26,593 bases of DNA, taken from Isotricha intestinalis (Eukaryota; Ciliophora; Litostomatea; Vestibuliferida; Isotrichidae). The notes below the pieces were generated by a model that was given only the letters and a program-made list of their open reading frames with translations, made no database searches and was not told the origin of the DNA. Below, piece after piece: positions 19,101 to 25,899 of the stretch. The stretch lies in assembly GCA_023807065.1 (NCBI GenBank), contig JAJJLU010003866.1, positions 1 through 26,593 on the forward strand. Direction: 5' to 3'. Within the stretch, counting starts at the first letter, position 1, and each line of letters opens with the position of its first letter. A program made the position numbers and the translations under genes.

Positions 19101-19179
19101 TGATGATACTGAAGAAGAAAATAATATAAGTGAAGATGATAGTGATGATGATGATGATGATGAAGATGATGATTTCTAA
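13180..19179 (+). CDS. Motorless LRR-MyTH4-FERM cytoskeletal protein
   Basis: This is a 1999-residue protein. Residues 1-130 may be PH-like, as in CARMIL proteins (weak). Leucine-rich repeats span about 255-390 (LRHLNLSSANL, LENLNISNNNLTNSF, LKTFNISYNQLTS, INLFDLRGNKID). A charged linker with Glu and Lys runs occupies about 490-635. A large helical region follows. A MyTH4 domain spans about 1190-1315 (LECFYQLYRFANRD...YPFIILYLMCHYFEFSESM). A FERM module is next: F1 about 1330-1430 (VIEIYYPSNN...), central lobe about 1465-1545 (RRRIFSPS...YEQELLYNQIKSIFYH), and PH-like F3 about 1650-1755 (LIISISLEKIEFLF...ILSYSQIYLAS). The tail holds EEKKEE repeats and ends in poly-Asp. MyTH4-FERM tails bind microtubules and membrane-protein tails in myosins VII, X and XV and in plant KCBP, but there is no P-loop motor here. 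I infer a membrane-cytoskeleton linker, possibly cortical or ciliary. Domain calls are by eye; MyTH4 and the FERM central lobe are the most secure. Confidence 0.85.
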   Translation: MECLTLNEHLIFSSNITASFNGAESFEAMLLLSIEALYFFEKKNNQLKEGPDILESHLLFKFKHEEICLKNILSNDDSIEYYILKKFDDFFPEFFLKFSNQPKGKDYVKILILFEGWKFALNSIKRLLYNNKNEINSEDYDNENNSFFNNEISENSDDENNNKTSNNSTEIREEITELNFDKHYLFEIIEKFISNDFTLIIDYIFLKLEKKCKGFVKLFFNCICYFQKIQIKLLFDDEISKTFKDFIPNDDMKFCLRHLNLSSANLKDNYAESILIPLINNSPHLENLNISNNNLTNSFLNIMIEEVKPNIFLKTFNISYNQLTSENLSKIIYQISKLFLAINLFDLRGNKIDNNFLNYFEPKNYEELHSKIQDLINSSNSSKEIITFDLRDNEIELEKTSLRFHLKKKKELSTHLEIKNIFNEEFEIKFSGFDFMRFIFDVYFFKKNYKFNGASKSTFKLNINVKYYQLRLQNSNNNKLVRKNVNNRNFKFITYIKDNNNDSEEEEEEENEDTVITTSRKPKVKFQKFNKKKNHEIKNEINEIPEEESVLSDKNKKNEKNNDNIKSDPKNLNKNFEDSIIVEDDYEEEELDEEKKEEEKKKEISKQRKTPLPSKKSRFSIYGKKRTKQQELELYRKLFQYFFLLDYYFDPILNSFSTYNSNYIKRGNDYMNIKNQDERYAQLRMSINPKEKNVNNENKRINQKENTIEIPEEEARIMYYEYKNHLNYIQTQICRDKIIKKITKNQTPQDILEEIYKNIINTQSLFPKNIRFNPNAYIDHLSYIYLFLSRPHDYKIKIPFTTLNKLISRIKIESVLCYREKSHNSLSALSKITKGLNLSLQEQINKKYNQLCQKAQLIIKGLTKILNFEGKEKYSHIRSFIFESGNFLDIFIKKADEINLECDLVNIAKYVQYWRDNYLRNEIHNFIIDISKKEESPLSCDMNEEFSPANNKFKNWNITKMNLPKEIKYKEFSLHPSNLDYLKLSECDYNDLKNDLEEITRLIKVDQTYGRRNVYDRLNFLFCNTSKIRKNKTNYYKLHKGNIYLKIMRVLFRYFNNIDFNDYLRRIENKNYEIKSIPSFYIFNSSTLQNKIFTNHNIKFIDENSINKYDIEESLENVAIEEFNLRMIEFKDIDYTDLSEVQKKNKSNIRLLEYSEDYTFPETLLNIDDSSFSNDQKRNFKNIAKNIISKYHDKLKNLNEITKPKFVIILRHFISYFLFLKKNFSKEKKFWEFINLECFYQLYRFANRDNFSYKKEKNEYDYPFIILYLMCHYFEFSESMIRRIKGFVYYLFSNMSHRKHCKGIIKALNNPYRYDWVMSTYEIYKKINCENIVIEIYYPSNNNNLKEEFEINETTTAGKLFEIIKEKSFVLKDSVEKEQYWIYYVSNDNPISFQFINYEELILKLISIQEETESKDFFDNFSLSNDVKTYKSVVNSEKKSLMNEIKEIQDLNFSNEKKTFQNMHFEIRRRIFSPSLFKGDISNINFYEQELLYNQIKSIFYHSNIVDYTWYEIGEELAIICYFEKIADDKRQEVIKSKLEMEKELIKNNSNALLSQNIDMEEIEKLDFPKLKYNFNIQNAMGRDSNFSESNISNNNKDEESKKLMEEINSFYPKNFGEKEGSLKTSYENIKKSIHKLKDPKKEFFEIIKLKPILLSNIYEVNVRQCNDTFPDKLIISISLEKIEFLFRTNFKQFFEFKYDEIVKILIGDNYFLLLQVNVKKDDLDERSEIIIELETVNNRFILEDILSYSQIYLASNTKSEYVEIDDNNLINLKNYNLIYNRNLPFKKIIYKSSENINNKDFEKMRNSLHNNIEYIRYKQIKNEEIKKKEEEKQKKEKEAKEAHKKGTLDVKTMVNIPRFNNFDDDSKSDESDDSEVHVQKLNLNSKSLNVKENNIMEKLINKNEIIEEKKEDIKEEKKEEINEEKKEEKIEEKKEEKILNKEEQELIHKQEIHNEKLKNAELALTKALEDFSFDDTEEENNISEDDSDDDDDDEDDDF
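18895..19000 (+). repeat. In-frame GAAGAAAAAAAAGAAGAA-type tandem repeat
   Basis: About four imperfect copies of a roughly 24-base purine unit encode EEKKEE/DIKEEKKEE near the end of the LRR-MyTH4-FERM protein. All copies keep the frame and one strand is nearly all purine. The copy number is likely variable. Confidence 0.7.
19135..19176 (+). repeat. GAT microsatellite encoding poly-Asp C-terminus
   Basis: Runs of GAT interrupted by single AGT and GAA codons encode the final Asp-rich tail of the LRR-MyTH4-FERM protein, just before its TAA stop. Confidence 0.75.
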
Positions 19180-19261
19180 ATTAATTTTTTCTATAAATAA
19201 ATTTTAAATATTAATTATAGAAAAATAAAGCAAAACAAAATATTATTTATATACCAAAAAA

Positions 19262-20467
19262 ATGGAAATTGAAAACAAAGATTATCAAAATAATGATGAG
19301 GAATATGTAAATGAAAAAAAAGGAATGTATATTTCTAAATCAGAAGTATTATTAGGATTAGCCAATCATTTGCAATTTTCAATATCTGGAAAAGATATTC
19401 CGCAAGGAATTAAAAGAAGATATAATGATTTTTTACAATTAAGAGAAAAATTAATAGAAAATTGGCCTGGAGTTTATATTCCTAATATTCCAAGTAAAAA
19501 AAAAGTTGGTGAATTAAATAGAAAAACCGTTTTATTAAGAATTAGAGCTTTAAATGTTTTTTTATCTAATATTTCTAAAATACCTTTTTTATCACAAAGT
19601 GAAGAAATAAAAAGTTTTCAAACTTTGACTGATGATTTTGGAAAAGCTATTGAGAAAATGCCTAAAAGTTCTTTTGTTGAAATTTTAGAAAAATATAAAA
19701 ATGCTTTTCCTACTTATAATGTTAATTATGATTTTAATCAAGGAAAAGAAAAAATAAACCTTTTTAATTCTTTTTTAAAAAAAATTAAAAATAATTTAAG
19801 TACTTTTAAAAAAGCAGTTGATATTTCTGTTGATAAAAGAAAAGAAGATATATTACAATATTTTGAAATTACTCATAATCTTATCTCATATGAAAAAACA
19901 AATATAATGAAATATATTGATGATTATTATGATAAGTTAATATTTAATAATGAGAAGAATTCAAAATTAAAAGAAAAATTTGAAAAAATAAATGAATATT
20001 TAAATAATCCATTTGAAAATGTTTATAATTGGTTATATGATGAGGAAAAAGATGTTCAAGCAATGATTGAAGCTATTAATGGTATTAATACTTTAGAAAT
20101 GAATTATAATAAATTGAAACAAAAAGATGAAAGTATTGAAAATGATATTAAAAAATTAGAAAGTGGACAACAAGGATTTATTAAAAATATATTTAAGAAA
20201 AAAGAAGAAAGTTTAAGTGAATTAAATCAAGAAAAAAATAAAAATACAAATTCTATAAAAAATTTAAATGAAATTATAAAAATTGTAACTTATGAAATGG
20301 AAAATAAAATTTCTGAATTTAAAATTGAAAAAATAAATAATTATGTTAAAATGATTAAAGAATTTGCCAATAATAAAATTCAAAGTAATAAAAAATTAAA
20401 TGAATTATTTATTGAACTGAAAGATTTATTAGAACAAGCCAAGCAAAATCACATTAAAAAAAATTAA
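19262..20467 (+). CDS. PX-BAR sorting nexin
   Basis: This 401-residue protein is built like a SNX-BAR sorting nexin (Vps5/SNX1/SNX4 class), which binds PI3P on endosomes and tubulates membrane for recycling. The PX domain lies at about 21-128. It has the RRYNDF motif at 52-57 (R53 and Y54 are the expected phosphoinositide contacts), a proline-containing loop (PNIPSKKK, 74-81) and the second basic contact region RIRALNVFL (93-101; R95). Residues about 160-401 are helical and charged, with long coiled-coil-like segments and an ending of the type IKEFANNKIQSNKKLNELF, like the last BAR helix of SNX-BAR proteins. The BAR call rests on pattern, not on a signature motif. The gene starts 82 bases after the LRR-MyTH4-FERM stop on the same strand, with an A-run before the ATG. 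Confidence 0.86.
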   Translation: MEIENKDYQNNDEEYVNEKKGMYISKSEVLLGLANHLQFSISGKDIPQGIKRRYNDFLQLREKLIENWPGVYIPNIPSKKKVGELNRKTVLLRIRALNVFLSNISKIPFLSQSEEIKSFQTLTDDFGKAIEKMPKSSFVEILEKYKNAFPTYNVNYDFNQGKEKINLFNSFLKKIKNNLSTFKKAVDISVDKRKEDILQYFEITHNLISYEKTNIMKYIDDYYDKLIFNNEKNSKLKEKFEKINEYLNNPFENVYNWLYDEEKDVQAMIEAINGINTLEMNYNKLKQKDESIENDIKKLESGQQGFIKNIFKKKEESLSELNQEKNKNTNSIKNLNEIIKIVTYEMENKISEFKIEKINNYVKMIKEFANNKIQSNKKLNELFIELKDLLEQAKQNHIKKN

Positions 20468-20600
20468 ATTCTTTCAATTGATGTTTAAATTTTTTTTTAT
20501 ATAGTTTAATTTAAAATAATTTTTAAATTTTTTTATCCAATAATTATTTATAATAATTATTTGATAATGATATCATTTAATTTGATTAAAAACATTTATC

Positions 20601-21470
20601 ATGATAAATATATGGAGGAACATTGATGATAACAAATCAATTTTTGAAAAAATTTATGAAAATTTGAAGCAAAAAAAGTCACCTGTTTTACAAATTTATA
20701 ATATAGAAGAAGAAGAGAAAAAAAACGAATATCAAAATATTATTACCCAAGTAAATCCTATTTGTCATATTAAAAGAAAGAAAGGAAGAAAATTAAAAGA
20801 AGAAGTCATTGAAATAAAACCACATGAAAGAATTCATTCAAGGTTAAATAGTGATAATATTAAAAGAAAAATCAAAACTCATTTCCATTCTTTTATTGTT
20901 TCTTATTTAAATTTTGTAATAAAAAAAGAATTTGATGGAATTCAAAAGTATAAATTTAAAAAAATGGATAGTGAGATAACTCAAAATATTACAATTTCCT
21001 ATAATAGAACTTTATTAGATACTCCATTAAGAATAATTTTAAAAAAGGTAAGTAATAAATTTAATGATCATTTATCAAATGAAAGAATATTATCAAAAAT
21101 TCCAATTTCAAAAACTGAAATAAATAATCTTTTAAATTGTACTTATAGAGAAATGTATGAAAGATATTATCTCACTTCTAGAAATGAATTATTTAATTAT
21201 GAAAAAGATAATAATTCATTTGAAAATCATTTGTTGAAAATTAAAAATAATTTCGGTATAGGATATATGGAAAAATATAAATCTAATGCTTTAAAGTTTA
21301 TTGAATTTTTCTTAAATTGTAAAGAAAGAAAAAAGAAATTATTTGATAATTCTTTTAATGAAGATAATAATTCTGAATTAAATGTAAAAAATAATGAATC
21401 AACATTATCAACAAAAAGTAATTCAGAATCTATAAATCATGTTTTATTTGTTACAAAATATGATAACTAA
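20601..21470 (+). CDS. Uncharacterised protein with GRK / H..S.DN.KRKIK motif
   Basis: This 289-residue basic protein has no function I can assign. It has a KKGRK element (60-64), then HSRLNSDNIKRKIKTHF (79-95), a hydrophobic helix (FIVSYLNFVIKKEF), a stretch KFKKMDSEITQNITISYNRT (118-137), TPLRIILKKVSNKF (141-154) and LLNCTYREMYERYYL (177-191). From memory, this order of elements resembles a repeated family of small uncharacterised protist proteins; I cannot verify that here. The basic KGRK region could be a nuclear-localisation or AT-hook-like element, which is only a guess. The tail is Asn/Ser-rich and low in complexity. An in-frame TGA lies six codons upstream of the ATG, which fixes the start. 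It follows the sorting nexin by 133 bases on the same strand. Confidence 0.78.
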   Translation: MINIWRNIDDNKSIFEKIYENLKQKKSPVLQIYNIEEEEKKNEYQNIITQVNPICHIKRKKGRKLKEEVIEIKPHERIHSRLNSDNIKRKIKTHFHSFIVSYLNFVIKKEFDGIQKYKFKKMDSEITQNITISYNRTLLDTPLRIILKKVSNKFNDHLSNERILSKIPISKTEINNLLNCTYREMYERYYLTSRNELFNYEKDNNSFENHLLKIKNNFGIGYMEKYKSNALKFIEFFLNCKERKKKLFDNSFNEDNNSELNVKNNESTLSTKSNSESINHVLFVTKYDN

Positions 21471-21808
21471 AAATTGTATAGTTTTATTTTATATAGTAAT
21501 ATATATGAAGTTAAACTAGTTAATTGTGGGTTTTTTAGGGTTGTTAGAATTATTGTATATATCCCATATAAAATTATTTAGATAAAAGGTTTATGAAATA
21601 ATTTGTTCATTTTAAAGTTTAAAAAATCTTTCCTTTTTTTTTTATTTTAAAAGATTTTTAAACCATTGAATGACAAAATAAATGATTAGAATAATCTAAA
21701 ATATTCCTTTATATATTAAAAAACGAATTTTAAAAAAAAGTAAAAGAATTTTAAAAAATATTAATTTATTATAGAAAATTAATGAAAAAGACATAATTCA
21801 TTGAATTT
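21471..21808. other. Convergent 3' spacer with an inverted repeat
   Basis: This region of 338 bases lies between the ends of two convergent genes. It has no open frame of note. It is less uniformly A/T than other spacers near 21515-21565 and contains the hairpin listed separately. Confidence 0.5.
21617..21663. repeat. Imperfect inverted repeat, possible 3'-end hairpin
   Basis: GTTTAAAAAATCTTT (21617-21631) pairs with AAAGATTTTTAAAC (21650-21663) apart from one bulged base, across an 18-base, T-rich loop. It sits in the middle of a convergent spacer, so a role in transcript ending for either gene is possible. In DNA this A/T-rich it could also arise by chance. Confidence 0.5.
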
Positions 21809-22339
21809 TTATTTAACAGCAGTATAAAATTTCTTAAATTGAGCTTTAGTGATTTTTTCAGGTATATCTTCTTCTTGTTCTTCTTCTTCTTCTTCTTGTT
21901 CACTATCATCATTTTCTTTTTTGTTATTAATTACCATATATTTCATCATTTCTCCAATTTCTGCATTACTTGCATCTATTCCATATTTTTTAAAAGCTTT
22001 GGAAAAATCATCAACGTTTAAATTATCAGTATCATTTTTATCATTTTTATTAGAAATCATATAATTAAATATTTCATCAGCATCTTTATTTTTTGCACTT
22101 TTTAATTTTTGATTTACAAGTAAACAAACAATATCAAAATCAAATTCTTCTTTATCTGGATCTGTTTCTGTTTCAATATATTCATTTATATCTGATGCAC
22201 TATTTTTATACATACAAAATGAAAAGAGAAGTGTTCTTAATTTTAATTTATTTATTTTCTCTTTCTCATTTTTATATAAATCAAATGCTAATTTAATGTC
22301 ATTTTGAAGATCTAATGGTATTTCATTGTCATCTCCCAT
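21809..22339 (-). CDS. Degenerate EF-hand, calmodulin-like protein
   Basis: This 176-residue acidic protein has a calmodulin/troponin C-like run of helices. Helix pairs are visible around 11-40 (LQNDIKLAFDLYKN...KLRTLLFSFCMY), 50-80, 86-133 (ADEIFNYMIS...FSKAFKKYGIDASNAEIGEMMKYMV) and 160-176. No loop has a full set of calcium ligands. The best, about 100-111 (DKNDTDNLNVDD), has Asp at positions 1 and 12 but lacks the central glycine. An acidic Asp/Glu stretch (about 143-158) interrupts the last hand and is encoded by a TTC-rich tract on the plus strand. It may bind calcium weakly or not at all and act structurally, as several axonemal EF-hand proteins do. Centrin, DRC8-like and calmodulin-like identities cannot be separated by eye. 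Confidence 0.8.
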   Translation of the reverse strand: MGDDNEIPLDLQNDIKLAFDLYKNEKEKINKLKLRTLLFSFCMYKNSASDINEYIETETDPDKEEFDFDIVCLLVNQKLKSAKNKDADEIFNYMISNKNDKNDTDNLNVDDFSKAFKKYGIDASNAEIGEMMKYMVINNKKENDDSEQEEEEEEQEEDIPEKITKAQFKKFYTAVK

Positions 22340-22943
22340 TTTTTTAGTTTTTTTAAGTTTTTTATTGTTATTTTTGTGGAGTTATTTTTTTATTATATAA
22401 TTTTTTAAATTGGTGAATTATAACTAATGTTTTTAAATTTTTAAATTATAATTTCATTTATCTTTTTTCAAAAATTTTCCCTAATAAATGACCATTAATT
22501 TACTGAAAATAAAAATCATAATGTAATTTTCAAATGAATTTATTGAATAGTATAATTAAAAACGGAAAATAATTAATTCATTTTGATTAATGAAAAGTAT
22601 TTATTATTCATAAGAATTAAAGATGATAAAATTTATCAAATAAAGTCTAAGGATTCTTTAATCTTTAGATGATAAAATTATTTATAAGGAATAATACTTA
22701 ATTATTTAAGTTGGGAATTAAAATTTAATTTTAGAAAGAATTGATCAATGATAAACATAAAAGAAAATTAAAGAATAAATCAATGAAGAGAATTTAAATG
22801 GTTCTCATTATTCTACAACTCTTTAAACTTATCGTAAAACTTGGAATTTGAGGAAAATGCATAAAGGAAAAATTAATTTAATTTTATTAATTGATTTACA
22901 TTTTTTTTAAATATTTTCAAATAAATTTTAAAAATTAAAATAA
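22340..22943. promoter_or_regulatory. 604-base divergent intergenic region
   Basis: This is the longest spacer between two divergent genes here and must hold both promoters. It contains no convincing frame. A 13-base direct repeat AGATGATAAAATT occurs at 22621-22633 and 22667-22679. The first copy overlaps a perfect 7-bp inverted repeat, TGATAAA-A-TTTATCA (22624-22638). These are possible regulator sites, though chance is not excluded at this A/T content. Confidence 0.45.
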
Positions 22944-25160
22944 ATGACTTCATTTCAACGTCAATTGACCAAAAAAAGAACATTAGTGAATGTAAAAACA
23001 AAAAGAAGATCAGTAGATGATTTAATTGGAGCAATATCAGAAAAATTAAACCATAAATTAAATTTAGGTATAAATTTAACAAATATTCCATTCATTCAAA
23101 CTAAAGAAATGTTTGATATATTACTTTTTATATTTGGAAAAGCAATAAGAAGCCAGAATGATAATTTAATCATTCGTCATTACTTATACAATTTCCCAGG
23201 ATTAATAACGACTTTAAATTTAAAAAAAAGTTTTTCAGATCCTGAAGAAATAATGAATAAGATATGTTTATTTATTCAATGTGAACATAAACAAAAAGAT
23301 ACAATAATATGTTTAAATGGGCAAATTGGAGATAAATTTTATTTAATATTTAATGGTTTAGTTGCAGTTTTAGTTCCAATAGAATATAAAATGTTTTTAA
23401 GGATAGAAGACTTTATTATTTATTTAGAAAATTTAAAAAAAAATAATGAATTCGATTTAATCCATAGATCAATAATGTCAAATAGGAAATTAATTTCAGA
23501 TAAATATTCTAAAATAATTTTAGAATATGAAAAAATATGTTCAATGACTGTAAATTTAACTAAATTTAAATCCGAAACAATAGATTGGAAAAATTATATT
23601 GAAAGACTAATTCCAAAAGGAATAAAAAAAAATAGTGAAAGTTTAGAATTTACATTATGGAAATATCATTATGTTTGTGACTTAGAAACTGGAAAAAATT
23701 TTGGTGATGTTGCTTTAAAAGATGATTCAAAAAGAAGAACAGCAACAATAATAACTTTAAAAGAAAGTTATTTTGGTACTTTAAAAAAAGATATTTATCA
23801 AAGTTGTATTAAAGATGCATTAGAAAAAATTAGAAGAGCAAATATTGATTCTATTACTTCTTCAAAATTATTTAAAAATTATGGACATGATAGTTTTGAA
23901 ATGAATTTTTATAATTTTTTTAAATATATGACATTTGATAAAGGAAGTTATTTATTTAAACAAGGTGAAAAAAGAAAAGAAATTTTTTTTATAAAAAATG
24001 GAGAATTAAAAGCTGAAATTTATGGAAATTGTGAATATTTAAATAATATTATTAAAACTTTAGGAGGAGATTCTTTTAATAAACTACTTTATGATTTAAT
24101 TAATCAAAATTATAAAATGTTTGAATTTAATAAAGAATTAAGAACTTTTTCTCTTTTTTTTATTAAAAATGGAGATATAATAGGAATGGAAGATTATATT
24201 AATAAAGATGAAACTTATATTTGTAATGTAAGATGTTCTTCCGCAACTGTGGAATTATTTAGTTTAGATTTGGAATTCTTTCTAAAATTATTCAAAGAAA
24301 AAACAATCAGAGAAAATTATCGTAATTGGATTGAATCTAGGAAGAAAGTAATGTTAAAAAGAATTAAAGAATTAAAAGAAAATACACTTTTACATTTTTA
24401 TTCATTTGTAAAAGAAAAAAGTCATGATAATTGGAGAACAGCTAAACATTTTCAAAAAGAAAAAAGTAATAATCAATTGTTAAGAAATACTTATTCCTCT
24501 TTTCCAAGAATAATAAATATTAAAAGTGAGCTTAATATTAAAGATAATGAAAATAAAGATAATAAAAGTAATCCAGGTTTATATATAACAGATGGTAATT
24601 TAAAGAATAATAGTAATTTTAATTTAGATAAAGATAAAAAAAATAGGAGAACTAGAAATATATCTGAAGCATTTACTTTACCTTCTTCAAATTATCAATC
24701 TGAAAGAAAGAAAAACATGTATAAAAGTATTTTTCAAAAATCAAAAGATTATTTTAAAATGACTTTAACAATAACAGGTAAACAAAAAGCAAAAATAAAA
24801 TTTGGAAATTATCCTGTTAATAAAAGACTAGTCCCTAGATTAAAATTATATAATGATGTAATTGATAAATTAATTTGTCAACAAAAAAAATTATGTGTTA
24901 AAAAAAAAAATATTAATAAAATTCTCAAAAATTTTGATATATTATCATTTGATAAATATATTGAAAAAAATAAAAGTGAAAGGAAATATTTACATAAACC
25001 AAATAATTTAAAATTTGACAGTAAATTTTATGATTATATGAACAATGAAAAATTTATGCCAAATAGTGTAAATAATAGATTAAAAAATAAAATATATCAT
25101 AAAGCAAGATATTTATCTGATGAAGGTATTATGGATTATAATTATAAAATGAAGGACTAA
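22944..25160 (+). CDS. Tandem cyclic-nucleotide-binding-domain protein
   Basis: This 738-residue protein has two cNMP-binding folds and no kinase or channel domain. CNBD1 starts at about 100 (KDTIICLNGQIGDKFYLIFNGLVAVLV). It is split by roughly 100 residues of inserted helical sequence before its phosphate-binding cassette FGDVALKDDSKRRTATI (253-269). That cassette keeps the phosphate-contacting Arg (R265), but Asp replaces the usual Glu that holds the ribose. CNBD2 starts at about 326 (FKYMTFDKGSYLFKQGEKRKEIFFIKNGELKAEIYG); its cassette, GDIIGMEDYINKDETYICNV, lacks the Arg and is probably non-binding. Residues about 490-738 are basic, Asn/Lys-rich and low in complexity. It could be a cAMP or cGMP effector or scaffold. 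Many such proteins exist in ciliates and apicomplexans. The start is the first ATG, after an A-rich leader. Confidence 0.86.
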   Translation: MTSFQRQLTKKRTLVNVKTKRRSVDDLIGAISEKLNHKLNLGINLTNIPFIQTKEMFDILLFIFGKAIRSQNDNLIIRHYLYNFPGLITTLNLKKSFSDPEEIMNKICLFIQCEHKQKDTIICLNGQIGDKFYLIFNGLVAVLVPIEYKMFLRIEDFIIYLENLKKNNEFDLIHRSIMSNRKLISDKYSKIILEYEKICSMTVNLTKFKSETIDWKNYIERLIPKGIKKNSESLEFTLWKYHYVCDLETGKNFGDVALKDDSKRRTATIITLKESYFGTLKKDIYQSCIKDALEKIRRANIDSITSSKLFKNYGHDSFEMNFYNFFKYMTFDKGSYLFKQGEKRKEIFFIKNGELKAEIYGNCEYLNNIIKTLGGDSFNKLLYDLINQNYKMFEFNKELRTFSLFFIKNGDIIGMEDYINKDETYICNVRCSSATVELFSLDLEFFLKLFKEKTIRENYRNWIESRKKVMLKRIKELKENTLLHFYSFVKEKSHDNWRTAKHFQKEKSNNQLLRNTYSSFPRIINIKSELNIKDNENKDNKSNPGLYITDGNLKNNSNFNLDKDKKNRRTRNISEAFTLPSSNYQSERKKNMYKSIFQKSKDYFKMTLTITGKQKAKIKFGNYPVNKRLVPRLKLYNDVIDKLICQQKKLCVKKKNINKILKNFDILSFDKYIEKNKSERKYLHKPNNLKFDSKFYDYMNNEKFMPNSVNNRLKNKIYHKARYLSDEGIMDYNYKMKD

Positions 25161-25428
25161 AAAATAAATACTTTAATAAATTATTTGTAAATAAATAAAT
25201 TACAAAAATATAATATAAATAATTACTTAAAATACTATTATATAAAATATTTGAAGATTTTAAATTTATTTGAGTTATTTTTATCAATATATTAATATAT
25301 TATATAATTTCAAATTAAATTTCAAAAAAAAAGAAGAATAATAATACTTTATCTCATTAGTTTTTTATTCAATCAATTTATAAAACTATAAATATTCATT
25401 TTAAAGAGGAATACCCCTTTTTGAATAA

Positions 25429-25471
25429 ACAAAAGAGAGATATTTTACAAAAGAGAGATATCTCTCTTTTG
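25429..25471. repeat. Direct repeat overlapping a perfect 24-bp palindrome
   Basis: The 15-base unit ACAAAAGAGAGATAT occurs at 25429-25443 and again at 25447-25461, a period of 18. The second copy is the left part of a perfect palindrome at 25448-25471: CAAAAGAGAGAT followed immediately by its exact reverse complement, with no loop. A weak hairpin (AAAGAGG, 4 bases, CCCCTTT with one mismatch) lies just to the left at 25403-25420. This could be a dimeric protein-binding site, a cruciform, or a relic of a mobile element's inverted end. Confidence 0.85.
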
Positions 25472-25620
25472 AAACAGAAAAAAATGATATTCATACTTTA
25501 GAAAAGAAAGAAATAGGTTATTACTTTTAAATTAGTTTTTAAAATGAAATTCCTTTTATACATAGAATATAATTTAGATTATTTTAAATGATTTCTTCTT
25601 GACTGTTAAGATAATACTAA

Positions 25621-25899
25621 AATAAGGAAACATATTTATTCTTTAATTACTTTAATCAAAATATAAATTTTATTCAACATTGTTTAACATCTCTTAATCA
25701 ATTTTCAATTGAACCTAATGTAGAATCTTGCTCTTATTCATATTTATCATAAATAATTCAATTTAATAAAGATTTTATACAATATACTCTAATAATATTC
25801 AAATTTTAAATAGCTATATTGTGTATTATTTATTTATTCTCCTTTTCCTATAACACATTTTCATCTTATAAAATTTATTATCCCTTAAATGAATATGAA
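25621..25899 (+). pseudogene. Possible decayed coding frame with in-frame TAA stops
   Basis: One plus-strand frame is open for 43, 18 and 30 codons in succession, broken only by TAA at 25750 and 25807 and ended by TAA at 25900. Its codons look coding-like, with CAA, TCT, CCT, GAA and TGC. Pieces read NYFNQNINFIQHCLTSLNQF and FSFSYNTFSSYKIYYPLNEY. There is no clear ATG and I recognise no family. It may be an old gene remnant, or a chance low-stop patch; the base composition rather than homology is the only support. Confidence 0.25.

Noticed and set aside
21839..22296. Phe/Ser-rich plus-strand ORFs over the EF-hand gene
   Set aside because: They are antisense shadows of acidic codons; the minus-strand EF-hand protein explains the sequence.
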